From the NCBI RefSeq assembly GCF_026342355.1, contig NZ_JAPEMV010000001.1, forward strand, positions 124,001 through 188,000: a stretch of DNA of 64,000 nucleotides, written 5' to 3'. The notes under the pieces are model-generated. The model saw only the letters and a program-made list of their open reading frames with translations, was not told the DNA's origin and searched no databases. Of the stretch, positions 43,869-52,860 are shown piece after piece (the stretch's first letter is position 1; every line of letters starts with the position of its first letter). Source of the DNA: Streptomyces sp. NBC_00249. Lineage in GTDB: Bacteria > Actinomycetota > Actinomycetes > Streptomycetales > Streptomycetaceae. The position numbers were made by a program, and so were the translations under genes.

Positions 43869-45491
43869 TCAGTGGAGTGCGGGGATCACGTCGCGCGTCT
43901 CGTCGACCTCGATGCCCGTGGTGCGGCGGGCGAGCGACCCCGGGGCCGGTTCGTCGGCGCAGACGGTGCCCCGGGCGGGCAGCGCCAGGGTGGCGAGGTA
44001 GTCCGTGACGAGGGCGCTGACGCACGCGCTCCGGTTGTAGGCGGTGTGGCCTTCACCGGCGAAGGTCAGCAGCCGGCCGCTCTCCAGCGTCCCGGCGAGG
44101 GCCACGGCGTCCTGATAGGGGGTGTCCGGGTCACCGGTCGTGCCGAGGACCAGGATCGGGGCGGCACCGGCCGCCCGGTAGGAGCCCTCGTAGCGGCTGG
44201 GGCGCTCCGCCTGCCACTGGGCGCAGGTGGGCGCGTGGTTGTGGTCGTAGGTGGGCGGCCCGAGGCCGACGGGGGGTCCGAGCAGCGGGGCGGCGGCGGC
44301 TTCGGCGCTGACCAGGGCGCCCAGGAGCAGCGGACCGGCCGGGTAGACGCGGTCGGCGCATTCGACGGCCAGGTTGACGTTGAGGAAGTCGAAGGATCCG
44401 GGTGAGGGCGGGTTCAGCAGGAACGTGGACTGGCGTGCCTGCGCGGCCCGCAGGGCCTGACCGAGTTCGGGCCAGATCTCCTTGCCGGAGTTGATGTTGA
44501 ACATCAGGCGGTAGGCGAGGGTGTAGCCGGTGGCCGGGCGTCCGCTCGCGGTGATGACGGGGTCGGCGTCCAGCGCCCGCTTGAGCTGGTCGAAGGCCTG
44601 GCGGGGCCGGCCGTCGCCGAATCCGCAGGTCGTGGCGTTCTGCGCGCACCAGTCCAGGAACCGGCCGACGGCCGCGTCCAGGGCGAGGAACTGCCCGGCG
44701 TCGTAGGCATACGGCACGTCGGCGTACGTGCGCGGGTCGTAGGCGCCGTCCAGGACCATGGCGCGGACCCGGCGGGGGAACTGCGCGGCGTAGACGGTGC
44801 CGACGTAGCTGCCGAAGGAGCGGCCGTAGAAGGTGAGGGCCTCCTCGCCGAGGGCCTGGCGGAGCAGGTCGATGTCCTTGGCGTTCGAGCCGGTGCCGAT
44901 GAACGGCACGAGGTCGCCGGCCCGCTGCCGGCAGGCGGTGGCGAAGTCGAGGCCCTGGCGGACGGCGCCCTGGAGGGCTCCCGGGGCGGGTACGCCGCGC
45001 GCGGCGTCGACGGCGGCCGAGTACTCCTGGTCGTTCCAGCACTCCACCTGTCCGCTGCGCTTCACGCCGCGCATGTCGTACCCGACGACGTCGAAGGCGT
45101 CACGGAGGGAGGCGGGGAGGGCGTCGTAGCTGTTACGGGCGAAGTCCACGCCGGAGTTGCCGGGTCCGCCGGGGTGCAGGAGCAGGACACCGGTGCGGTG
45201 GGAGCGGTCGGCCGCGAGCCGCCGGGTGACCGCGAGCGCGAGGGTGGGCCCGGTGGGCCGGCGGTAGTCCAGCGGCACTTGGGCGGTCGCGCACTCGAAG
45301 CCGTCGCCCGGGTCGCCGGGGGCGGCGCCGTCGCAAGGCCCCCAGGACAGGACGGGGACGGGCGGTGCGGCGAGGGCCGTCGCCGTGGCGGCTCCGGGCG
45401 CGGCGCCGAGGAGAGCGGTGACCGCGACCAGGACGAGGGTTATCCCCCACACCACTCGTTTGCGCGGTTCATGAGCTGAACGGGTCTGCAT
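43869..45491 (-). CDS. Exported alpha/beta hydrolase, TAP-like peptidase
   Basis: This 540-aa precursor starts at ATG 45491 (MQTRSAHEPRKRVVWG). The signal peptide (about 1-42) ends near ATALA. The alpha/beta hydrolase core has oxyanion HPGGPGNSG, GYDMRGVKRSG, the nucleophile Ser225 in GRSFGS, and late Asp (TTGDPDTPYQDA) and His (GEGHTAYNRSACV). The C-terminal TAP-like domain and length match Streptomyces tripeptidyl aminopeptidases, which clip tripeptides from secreted proteins, for example while removing propeptides. Substrate is inferred only. Confidence 0.9.
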   Translation of the reverse strand: MQTRSAHEPRKRVVWGITLVLVAVTALLGAAPGAATATALAAPPVPVLSWGPCDGAAPGDPGDGFECATAQVPLDYRRPTGPTLALAVTRRLAADRSHRTGVLLLHPGGPGNSGVDFARNSYDALPASLRDAFDVVGYDMRGVKRSGQVECWNDQEYSAAVDAARGVPAPGALQGAVRQGLDFATACRQRAGDLVPFIGTGSNAKDIDLLRQALGEEALTFYGRSFGSYVGTVYAAQFPRRVRAMVLDGAYDPRTYADVPYAYDAGQFLALDAAVGRFLDWCAQNATTCGFGDGRPRQAFDQLKRALDADPVITASGRPATGYTLAYRLMFNINSGKEIWPELGQALRAAQARQSTFLLNPPSPGSFDFLNVNLAVECADRVYPAGPLLLGALVSAEAAAAPLLGPPVGLGPPTYDHNHAPTCAQWQAERPSRYEGSYRAAGAAPILVLGTTGDPDTPYQDAVALAGTLESGRLLTFAGEGHTAYNRSACVSALVTDYLATLALPARGTVCADEPAPGSLARRTTGIEVDETRDVIPALH

Positions 45492-45664
45492 GCGGCGAAC
45501 TCCCTCTGTGACGGGTGTGGCAGGGACGGGCAGCGCTCGAGAACGGGGGACTCGCGGGCGCCCGCACAGGTTCGCACCGTTGGGCCCGGGGGGACAGACG
45601 CGGGAACGGTGATTGTCGGTCCCGGCGCGGCATGCCCGCACCGGGGGACGACGGGCCCCGCCGC

Positions 45665-45750
45665 GCCGTACCGGCCGGGGCCGTACCGGAAGGCGCCGTA
45701 CCGGCCGGGGCACGGAGCCGGGGGTGCCCGCGCCGGGGCACGGAGCCGGG
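45665..45750. repeat. Short GC-rich direct repeats
   Basis: GCCGTACCGGCCGGGG occurs twice 30 bp apart (45665 and 45695), and CCGGGGCACGGAGCCGGG twice 28 bp apart (45705 and 45733). They lie in the 293-nt gap between the TAP-like and Tat-exported protein genes, which has no other feature. They probably arose by slippage. Confidence 0.55.
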
Positions 45751-45784
45751 CTGCGGCGTCCGTGACCCGGCTGCGGGCCTGGCG

Positions 45785-46897
45785 TCAGGGGCGGAGGCGG
45801 GCGATGAAGGTCTCGTCGTACTTGTGCGCCTCGTCCACCCCGCCGAACCCGGCGTACCAGAGGGACCCGTCGGGGCCTCCGGCGAGCTTCGGCGTGCCGA
45901 AGGTGGCCGGGCGGGGGGCGCTCGCGGCCGACCACGCCGTGCCGTCCCAGCGGAACACCTTGCCGCCGGAGTCCGACGCCCGCAGTTCGGTGCCGTACAG
46001 CGCGAGCGAGGTGATCTGGGCGGTCGTGGGCGAGAACACCGTCCAGGAGCTGCCGTTCCACCGCGCGGCGTAGGAGCCGCCGGCCTTCGAACCGGCCACC
46101 CAGACCTCACCGCCCTTGACCTGCAGGGCCGTCGCGTAGCCGTTGGCGGTGCCGAGCGGCGACGCCACCTGTGTGACGGTGGTGCCGTCCCAGCGCAGGA
46201 CCAGGGGCTTGGCCGAACCGCCGCTGACGGGCGTGTACTCCCCTACGGCCCAGACCTCGTTCGGGCCGGTGACCTGGACGGCGCGCAGGGTGGCGCCCTT
46301 GTCCCGGACGTCCGCGGGCAGGGCGGTCTCGGTCCAGGTCGAGCCGTTCCAGCGGCGCATCGACGCCGTGTAGGGCGCGACGCCCTGGCGTCCCACGGCC
46401 CAGGCGTTCGTCCCGGAGCCGGCGACGGCCGTCAGCTCGCCGCCGGAAGCGCCCTGGGAGCGGACGGTCCAGGCGGTGCCGTCCCAGTGGAAGGGGATGC
46501 TGAGCATCCTCATGGCCGTCTTGTCCCAGCGCTCGCCCAGCGCCCAGGCGTCGTTGCGGGCCGCGGCGGCGACGGCGGTCAGCCGGATGATGTCGGGGAA
46601 GCTGGTGGCGCCGTAGCCGGTCCACTTGGTGCCGTTCCAGCCCCAGGCGAAGCCGCTGCTCTCGCGGGGGCCCCACATCCCGTCCGGGAACCAGCCGATG
46701 TCGCCGACGAGCCATCCGGCGCCGGTGGGGTCGAACTCCATCTCCGCGAAGACGAAGGACTCCCCCGCCGCCGCCTTGTACGTGTCCTCCCACTGGGTTC
46801 CCGCGGCCCATGCCGTGCCCGGCAGCGCGCCGGCGAGGGCGACCACGGGGACGGCGGCCACGGCTGACCGAAGCAGGGCTCTGCGACTGACTGACAT
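45785..46897 (-). CDS. Tat-exported propeller-like protein
   Basis: This 370-aa protein starts at ATG 46897 with AGGAG seven bases upstream. SRRALLRSAVAAVP is a twin-arginine signal, with a cut expected after AWAA near residue 32. The mature part has repeated blades of the type W-WNGT-WT (GWNGTKWTGYG, HWDGTAWTVRS, RWNGSTWTETA, RWDGTTVTQVA, RWNGSSWTVFS, RWDGTAWSAAS), each preceded by an AWAVG/VWAVG-like strand; six or seven blades give a beta-propeller. Function unknown; it may bind sugars or wall polymers outside the cell. Confidence 0.82.
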   Translation of the reverse strand: MSVSRRALLRSAVAAVPVVALAGALPGTAWAAGTQWEDTYKAAAGESFVFAEMEFDPTGAGWLVGDIGWFPDGMWGPRESSGFAWGWNGTKWTGYGATSFPDIIRLTAVAAAARNDAWALGERWDKTAMRMLSIPFHWDGTAWTVRSQGASGGELTAVAGSGTNAWAVGRQGVAPYTASMRRWNGSTWTETALPADVRDKGATLRAVQVTGPNEVWAVGEYTPVSGGSAKPLVLRWDGTTVTQVASPLGTANGYATALQVKGGEVWVAGSKAGGSYAARWNGSSWTVFSPTTAQITSLALYGTELRASDSGGKVFRWDGTAWSAASAPRPATFGTPKLAGGPDGSLWYAGFGGVDEAHKYDETFIARLRP

Positions 46898-47011
46898 GTA
46901 CTGCTCCTGATGCTGAAGTGCCCGGTTGTCCGGATCGGCGTCCAGTGAAGCTCCGGGTGCTATCTCTTCTCTGCAAGGAGCCGGACGGACGGTCCGGGCG
47001 GGGGGCGCCGG

Positions 47012-48280
47012 TCAGCCGGTGGCGCCCAACTGCCAGAACAGGCGGTTGTCCAGACATTCCGTCAGGTACGGCACGCCGTCGGTGTATCCGGAGCCGTGTG
47101 CGTCCCCGAGCATCCGGGCGGCCAGGCTCCGGTGGGCCGACTTCCACCGCTGGTGCTTGCTCTCCAGCCGGCCCAGTGCCGCGTCGAGGTGGTCCCGTTC
47201 CGCCTGGGCGAAGCCTCCCCCGTCGCGGAGGCCGAGACGGGCGCGGGCGACGGTGTCGTGGCCGTCGTCCTCCACCTCGGCCCGGACTGCGGGCACGCTC
47301 GTGAAGGCGGAGGAGCACAGGCGGGGGGCGGTGGGGACTCCGCACAGGCTCTCGAAGCGTTTGTACTGTTCGGACTGGATGGCGCTGGCGCCCTCGGTGT
47401 ACTGCCGGAAGCCGTGGAACTGGTCCGCCCGCATCGTGGCCACGGTACGGAACAGTGCGGCGGCGTCCTCGAACAGGGAGACCGCGTGGTCGATGCGGTG
47501 CGCGGCCGTTCGCGGGCACCCTCCGCGCAGTGCGGCTATGGCTTGCTTCATGTCCGCCGCCATCGCGGTGAAGAGGACTTCGTGGATCTGCAGGACGCGG
47601 ATGAAGAAGTATTCGTCGTGCAGGACGTAGACGGGCTGGACGGTGACGTCGAACCAGCGGCCCGCCTCCGTGGCCGGCGGCCGGGGCAGGCTGTCGACGA
47701 GGTCTTCCAGGCGGGACTGCGGGGTGCGGGCCGTCCGCGACGGCAGCTCGCCCGCCTCGCCCTCCTGCGGGTGGCCGAGGCCCTTCGTCACGAAGCGCAG
47801 GGCGTGCCGCAGGCGCGTGCTCAGGGTCGCCGGATCCGGGCGGCCCCGGCCGGGGCCCTCGCGGGAGCCGCCCGCCGTCTCGATCTCGAAGCGGACGACG
47901 TCGGACATCAGCAGGGTGGCCATCCGGTCCGCGCCGAGCTCGGGATGCCCCGCGTCCATGAGGAGCTCCAGGACCGGCAGGGCGAGGTAGGTGCGGTTCC
48001 AGAAGCGGCCCTCGTGCTTGTCGAGCAGGCAGTCGAGGAAGGCGTCGAGGAACGGGCGGCCGGTGGTGTGCCGGTGCCGGACGCCGCCCAGCTGGGTGAG
48101 GAGGCGCTCCGGCAGGAAGTGCTTGCCCGACCGCCGGACGTGTTCCGTGACGGACAGGGCGAGGGAGATGCCGTCGCAGTCCGCCGGCAGCCGGTGGGGG
48201 GCCGTCCAGCGTTTGACGGTGCGGCGGGTCGACGTGGGGATGTCCCGTGCGCATCGCATCGGAATGTTCTCGGCATTCAT
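47012..48280 (-). CDS. Tryptophan 2,3-dioxygenase-like protein
   Basis: This 422-aa protein starts at ATG 48280 (MNAENIPMRC) with AGAGGTGA six bases upstream; a GTG two codons earlier is possible. The core carries tryptophan 2,3-dioxygenase features: DEYFFIRVLQIHEVLFTAM (the LQxHEL helix with substrate-binding residues) and FRTVATMRADQFHGFRQYTE followed by SEQYKRFESL. It is longer than the about 280-residue primary enzyme, with extra N-terminal sequence and no kynurenine-pathway genes around it. The heme histidine is not certain by eye. It may hydroxylate or cleave an indole in secondary metabolism. Confidence 0.75.
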   Translation of the reverse strand: MNAENIPMRCARDIPTSTRRTVKRWTAPHRLPADCDGISLALSVTEHVRRSGKHFLPERLLTQLGGVRHRHTTGRPFLDAFLDCLLDKHEGRFWNRTYLALPVLELLMDAGHPELGADRMATLLMSDVVRFEIETAGGSREGPGRGRPDPATLSTRLRHALRFVTKGLGHPQEGEAGELPSRTARTPQSRLEDLVDSLPRPPATEAGRWFDVTVQPVYVLHDEYFFIRVLQIHEVLFTAMAADMKQAIAALRGGCPRTAAHRIDHAVSLFEDAAALFRTVATMRADQFHGFRQYTEGASAIQSEQYKRFESLCGVPTAPRLCSSAFTSVPAVRAEVEDDGHDTVARARLGLRDGGGFAQAERDHLDAALGRLESKHQRWKSAHRSLAARMLGDAHGSGYTDGVPYLTECLDNRLFWQLGATG

Positions 48281-48390
48281 CGCCACTCACCTCTCCCGTG
48301 TCCTGTTCCGCAGTGCATCCACTAGGCATGATCGAAGAACTGCACGTCATGTCTCGGGAATTCGTGTCTTGACAGGTGCGGGGTGGGGGG

Positions 48391-49125
48391 TCAGGTCACC
48401 GGTCGATCCCGCGCGGGGGTGATGCCCAGGGAGCGGATGAGCTGGGCCAGCTCCTCACGGAAGAGCTTGGCCGGGCTGAGGGTCTGGCTCCGCAGGTGGC
48501 CGTAGACCTCCAGGGAGACCAGGCCGTGCAGGTGGCTCCAGATGCGCAGGGCGAGGGCCACCGCGGCCGGCGGCAGGTCCGGGAAGGCGGGGCGGACCTT
48601 GTCCAGCAGGCCGGGGTCGAAGTCGGACCACTGGAAGTCGCTGTCCGCGTAGCGGGGTCCGGCGTACGGCCAGGCCGCGGCCGCGAGTGCGGTGATGCCG
48701 GTGCAGACGCGGTGGGCGGCCTCCGGGGCGGCGCCGCCCTCGGGGGGCCGGTAGCCGGGGACGGGGTCGCCGTAGACGAGGCGGAATCCTTCGGGGTGGG
48801 TCAGGGCCCAGTCCCTGAAGGCGTGGGCCCAGGCCTGGATCCGGGCGGCCGGGTCCGGGGCGGGGGCGGCGGCCCAGGCGGCGTCCACGACGTCGGCCAG
48901 TGCGGTGTAGACGTCGCTGATCAGGGTGGTGACCAGGTCGTCGCGGGTGGCGAAGTAGCCGTAGATGGCATTGGCCGTCATGCCCATCTCGCGCGCGATG
49001 GCCCGCAGCGTGATCGCGTCGGGCCCGCCCGAGGCCATCAGCTCCAGGGCGACCTTCTTGATCTCGGCGGTCGTCTCGGCCCGCAGCCGCTCGCGGCGCC
49101 CCTTGGTGTTTCCCACGCTCCCCAT
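48391..49125 (-). CDS. TetR family regulator
   Basis: This 244-aa repressor has an N-terminal helix-turn-helix (AEIKKVALELMASGGPDAIT, LRAIAREMGMTANAIYGYFATRDDL; residues 18-66) and a ligand domain of the WHG type (AWAHAFRDWALTHPEGFRLVYG). The start is ATG 49125. It diverges from an NAD(P)-binding protein gene 125 nt away, which it likely represses. Confidence 0.92.
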   Translation of the reverse strand: MGSVGNTKGRRERLRAETTAEIKKVALELMASGGPDAITLRAIAREMGMTANAIYGYFATRDDLVTTLISDVYTALADVVDAAWAAAPAPDPAARIQAWAHAFRDWALTHPEGFRLVYGDPVPGYRPPEGGAAPEAAHRVCTGITALAAAAWPYAGPRYADSDFQWSDFDPGLLDKVRPAFPDLPPAAVALALRIWSHLHGLVSLEVYGHLRSQTLSPAKLFREELAQLIRSLGITPARDRPVT

Positions 49126-49158
49126 GAGCAGGCACTCTACAGCGTCACTTGAATGAGG

Positions 49159-49179
49159 GGCGTATCAATACTTCACGCC
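49159..49179. promoter_or_regulatory. Possible TetR operator
   Basis: An inverted repeat GGCGT-N11-ACGCC lies in the divergent promoter region, with a TATAGT hexamer at 49181 that could be the rightward -10 box. The dyad is short, so this is tentative. Confidence 0.35.
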
Positions 49180-49250
49180 GTATAGTCTCTGCATGCCGTG
49201 CAGGACAGGCGGCGTGACGAACAGCAGCAACAGCCATCAGGGGGAGAACC

Positions 49251-49952
49251 ATGCACATCGGAGTCATCGGGGCCACGGGCGGTATCGGCAGCCGCGTCGT
49301 CAGCGAAGCCCTCGTCCGGGGGCACCTGGTCACGGCCTTCAGCCGGGACGCCGCGCGGATCGACGACGACCGGGCGAACGTCGCCTGGAAGAGCGTCGAC
49401 GTCCTCGACGCCGCCGGCGTCGCCGCCGCACTGCCCGGCCTCGACGTACTGGTCAGCGGGTTCCAGCCCGGGAACGCCGCCCGGGACCTCGCCGACACCG
49501 TGGCCCGCTCCATCGCCGATCCGACGGTGTACGCCACCGCCGCGCGGTCACTGCTGAAGGCACTGGAGAGCCACCCGCGGACCCGGCTCATCGTCGTGGG
49601 CGGCGCCGGCAGCCTGGAGGTCGCGCCCGGAGTCGTCACGGCCGACTCCGACGAACTCCTCCACGAGACCCTCGACGCGGTCGGCCTGCCGAGGGAGTAC
49701 GCCGCCGCGGTACGGGGCCACCGCGAGGCCCTCGACGTCCTGCGCCTCTCCAACCGGCTGTGGACCTACTTCAGCCCCGCGGAGGACATCGCCCCCGGTG
49801 AACGCACCGGCCGGTTCCGGATCGGCGGGGACCAGCCGGTGCGCGACGTGGACGGGCGCAGCCGGATCTCCATGGAGGACGCCGCCGTCGCCCTCGTCGA
49901 CGAGGCGGAGCTCCCGCGCTTCGTCCAGCGCCGCTTCACGATCGGTTACTGA
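49251..49952 (+). CDS. NAD(P)H-binding Rossmann protein
   Basis: This 233-aa protein starts MHIGVIGATGGIGSRVVSEAL after AGGGGGAGAACC. It has the glycine-rich dinucleotide site GATGGIGS, LIVVGGAGSLEVAPG and a C-terminal ISMEDAAVALVDEAE, the pattern of atypical SDRs of the NmrA type. It is a paralog in outline of the protein at 29262. Divergence from TetR suggests it is induced by a small electrophile or oxidant. Confidence 0.9.
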   Translation: MHIGVIGATGGIGSRVVSEALVRGHLVTAFSRDAARIDDDRANVAWKSVDVLDAAGVAAALPGLDVLVSGFQPGNAARDLADTVARSIADPTVYATAARSLLKALESHPRTRLIVVGGAGSLEVAPGVVTADSDELLHETLDAVGLPREYAAAVRGHREALDVLRLSNRLWTYFSPAEDIAPGERTGRFRIGGDQPVRDVDGRSRISMEDAAVALVDEAELPRFVQRRFTIGY

Positions 49953-50246
49953 CGCGGGGGGCCTGCCCCCACGATCGGCCGCGCCGCACGAGACGGACAT
50001 TCCGGATCGCGGGGGGCGGCTGGCGTGAGCCTGGCGGCCGTACGACACCCACCCCTCACCCTTCGCGCCTTCCGAGCCACACAAGGGGCGAGATCGACAC
50101 TCACAGCCCACCAGAACCATGGAATCGAAGGAAAGTTGGCGAATCGCGCCTTCCGAACATCTGTTAGTGTGCCCGCGCTCGGTGTTCATCCATCATTCCG
50201 TTTCCCCTCGGACGCCGTGCGCGCCGAGGGTTGTTGCGAGGTGTCT

Positions 50247-50258
50247 TGTACATGTACA
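50247..50258. promoter_or_regulatory. TGTACATGTACA palindrome over a start codon
   Basis: A perfect 12-bp palindrome spans the ATG of the XRE-type regulator. Binding there would block translation initiation or transcription start, so autoregulation is plausible. The preceding 299 nt (49953-50246) show no gene. Confidence 0.5.
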
Positions 50259-50974
50259 GCACTCCGTTTTCCCCCGCCGAGGCCAGATCCGCGCGAGCGC
50301 GCATGGGTCTGAGTCCCCAACAGGTGGCCGACTCCATGGCGGCCTGCGGTACCCCCGTCCACCCCCAGTGGGTCATCGCCTGGGAACAGGGCACCCACAC
50401 GCCGTCCGACCGTCATCTCTTCGCGCTGGCCGACGTGTTGTGGTGCGACGCGGTCACCCTCATGGGGACCGAGCCGAGGACCCTCCTCGAATTCCGGCTG
50501 GCCCGCCGGCTCGGCGTCGAGCGTCTCGCGCACCGGCTGGGCATGGACCCGGACGAGTACCGCGCCGCCGAGGAGGAGGGCTACTGGCCCGGGGACCCCC
50601 GGCAGACCAGGGTCCTGGTGGAGGCCCTCGGGCTGTCGCTGCGCAAACTGGTCGCCGTCATGGGGCGCGTCGAGGAGCTGGAGGAGCACCTGCGGGCGGC
50701 CGTGGCCGGGCGGTGGAAGGTCCATGTCGACCCGGTGGTGGAGATGGCCGCGCTGGACCCGACGAGCGTCGGCGACGCCCTGCGGGCCATGCACGCGGAG
50801 TTCTCCGCCTTCTCGGAGCGGTACATGGGCCACCTGGTCGCCCGGAACGACGACGCCCGGCTGAAGGAGACGGCCAGGGAGCGCGCGGCCTACCTGCGGC
50901 GCCTCGTGGACCACTTCTGGGAGCTGATCGGTGAGGCGGGCGAGGCGTCGCCGTACCCGGCGGCGGGTCTCTGA
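50252..50974 (+). CDS. XRE-family helix-turn-helix regulator
   Basis: This 240-aa protein starts MYSTPFSPAEARSARARMG at 50252, with GCGAGGTG eight bases upstream; a TTG at 50231 is less likely. The first helix-turn-helix (residues about 8-60; LSPQQVADSMAACGTPVHPQWV) is of XRE type, and a second partial one (about 75-100; LARRLGVERLAHRLGMDPDEY) follows. The C-terminal half has long helices rich in Glu and Arg (VEELEEHLRAAVAGRWKV). No ligand domain is recognised. Confidence 0.8.
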   Translation: MYSTPFSPAEARSARARMGLSPQQVADSMAACGTPVHPQWVIAWEQGTHTPSDRHLFALADVLWCDAVTLMGTEPRTLLEFRLARRLGVERLAHRLGMDPDEYRAAEEEGYWPGDPRQTRVLVEALGLSLRKLVAVMGRVEELEEHLRAAVAGRWKVHVDPVVEMAALDPTSVGDALRAMHAEFSAFSERYMGHLVARNDDARLKETARERAAYLRRLVDHFWELIGEAGEASPYPAAGL

Positions 50975-51069
50975 CGCGCCGCCGGGTAACGCCGGAGCCG
51001 GGCCGGAGCGGGCCGGGACGGGGGCCGGGGCCCTTCGTCCCGGCCCGTCTCCGGGCGGACCGGCGGCCG

Positions 51070-52500
51070 TCAGCGGGCGGTTGCCATGCCCGGTACCGGT
51101 CCCGCCGACGGGTCGTCGTCCTCGAGGTCGTCCCAGTCGATCTCCATCGTGCTGCGGGTGGTGAACACGTTGAAGAGCAGGTTGAGGCCGATGGCCGTGA
51201 GCGCGCCGAGCGTGATGCCGCTGTTCAGCACCGCCCGGAGGTCGTCGGGCATCCGGTCGAAGAACGGCGTGACCGTGCCGGGCAGCAGTGCCGCCCCGAG
51301 ACTGACCGCCAGGATCAGGGTGTTGCGTTCCTCGCGCAGGTCGGCCTTCCCCAGGATCTGGATGCCGACCGCGGCGACGATGCCGAACATGGAGACCGCG
51401 GCCCCGCCCAGCACCGGGTGGGGAACCGAGGCGACGAGGCTGCCCGCCTTGGGCAGCAGCCCGAGCACGATCATGAACACGCCCGCCGCGACCACCACGT
51501 AGCGGCTCATGACCCTGGACATGCGCACGATGCCGATGTTCTCCGCGAAGGCCACGTACGGGAACGAGTTGAGGACGCCGCCGAGGACCGTCGCCGCTCC
51601 GTCGGCGCGCAGGGCCCGCGCGACCGTGTCGGCGTCGACCCGCTTGCGGGTGATCTCGCCGATGGCGTAGACGTCCCCGGTGGTCTCCACCATCGTGATC
51701 AGCATGACGACGAGCATCGCGAGGATCGGGAAGAGTTCGAAGCGCGGCATGCCGTAGTGGAAGGGCGTGGTGATCCCGACCCAGTCGGCCTGCCCCACCG
51801 CGTCGAAGTCGGCGTCCCCGAAGAGCCAGGCGGCCGTGGTGCCGGCGAGGAGGCCGAGCAGGACGGCGAGGCTGCTGAGGAACGGCTTGCCGATCCGGAC
51901 CAGGACGAGGATGAGGAGCAGGGTGCCCGCCGCGTAGGCGAGGTTCTTCGTGGATCCGTACGCGGGCGTGCCCATCAGGTGCGCGCCGCCGGCGGCGTCC
52001 TGCAGGGCCACGGGTATGAGGGTGATGCCGATGACGGTGAGGATCGTGCCGATGACGACCGGCGGGAAGTACTTCACGAGCCTGCTGAAGAGCGGGGCGA
52101 ACGCGAAGGTGGCCAGGCCCGCCGTGATCACCGCGCCGTAGACGACGAGCAGGCCGGCGGTGCCGCCGCCGGCGCCGAGGCCGATGGCGACCATGGGTGA
52201 GACGGCGGTGAAGGTGACGCCCTGGACCAGGGGGAGGCGGGCCCCGATCCTCCAGACGCCCAGGGCCTGGATGATCGTGGCGATGCCGCAGGTCAGGAGG
52301 TCCGCGTTGATGAGGTGGACGAGTTCCTGGCGGGTGAGTCCGAGCGCGTTGCCGAGCAGGACCGGGACGATGACGGCCGCGGCGTAGAACGCGAGGACGT
52401 GCTGGAAGCCGTACAGGGCGAGTCGGGGGAAGGGGAGCAACTCGTCGACGGGGTGCCGCGTCGTGGACGTACGGGAGGAATGTCTGGTGGCGCTTGCCAT
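51070..52500 (-). CDS. NCS2 nucleobase:cation symporter
   Basis: This 476-aa permease starts MASATRHSSRTS and has about fourteen hydrophobic helices. The NCS2/NAT signature region reads AENIGIVRMSRVMSR, where the usual motif is QNxGxxxxT; the preceding ETTGDVYAIGE and GVLNSFPYVAFAENIG match uracil/xanthine permeases. It imports xanthine, uracil or uric acid with a cation; which one is not decidable by eye. It is divergent from a nucleoside hydrolase gene, with which it forms a purine/pyrimidine salvage pair. Confidence 0.92.
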   Translation of the reverse strand: MASATRHSSRTSTTRHPVDELLPFPRLALYGFQHVLAFYAAAVIVPVLLGNALGLTRQELVHLINADLLTCGIATIIQALGVWRIGARLPLVQGVTFTAVSPMVAIGLGAGGGTAGLLVVYGAVITAGLATFAFAPLFSRLVKYFPPVVIGTILTVIGITLIPVALQDAAGGAHLMGTPAYGSTKNLAYAAGTLLLILVLVRIGKPFLSSLAVLLGLLAGTTAAWLFGDADFDAVGQADWVGITTPFHYGMPRFELFPILAMLVVMLITMVETTGDVYAIGEITRKRVDADTVARALRADGAATVLGGVLNSFPYVAFAENIGIVRMSRVMSRYVVVAAGVFMIVLGLLPKAGSLVASVPHPVLGGAAVSMFGIVAAVGIQILGKADLREERNTLILAVSLGAALLPGTVTPFFDRMPDDLRAVLNSGITLGALTAIGLNLLFNVFTTRSTMEIDWDDLEDDDPSAGPVPGMATAR

Positions 52501-52860
52501 CTCTGCCTTGCCTTCGCGAGGTAGGTGAATGAGAAGACCGCCGCCCTCCAGCCCTGGATGGCAGGGCGAGGGCAGGCCGGCTCGCATTGAGCCGACGTCT
52601 GGCGGAGTTGCCGACCTTCACGTCGCTCGACATGCATACGTGTCCCGGAGTGGCGGAACATCCTTCGATCGTCATGGCGAATCCACTGCTGACAGCTGGA
52701 TTCGAAGGGTTTTCGACCGGAGGGCGCTCACCATAGCCGCAGGCCGGGTTTCCTCGCGAGTAACCGGGCGGAAGCGGGGCACCGGTGCGGGCGCCGTCTG
52801 GTCACGCGAGTGGCGCGGCGGCACACTGGGGGCCCGTGTCCCCTCGCCGGCAGGAGTGAC
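52501..52860. other. Divergent promoter region, permease/nucleoside hydrolase
   Basis: This 360-nt gap has no gene. It contains the inverted repeat GAATCCA-N11-TGGATTC at 52679-52703, a possible repressor site. I looked for a purine-type riboswitch fold and found no convincing one. Confidence 0.5.
52679..52703. promoter_or_regulatory. Inverted repeat, possible repressor site
   Basis: The 7-bp arms GAATCCA and TGGATTC are separated by 11 bp, about two helix turns centre to centre, and sit midway between the divergent start codons. Confidence 0.4.

Noticed and set aside
45469..46110. Minus-strand 213-codon frame between TAP-like and Tat-exported genes
   Set aside because: Arg/Pro/Ala low-complexity text overlapping both real genes; no start context.
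52501..52860. Purine riboswitch
   Set aside because: No three-way junction or conserved core was found by eye.
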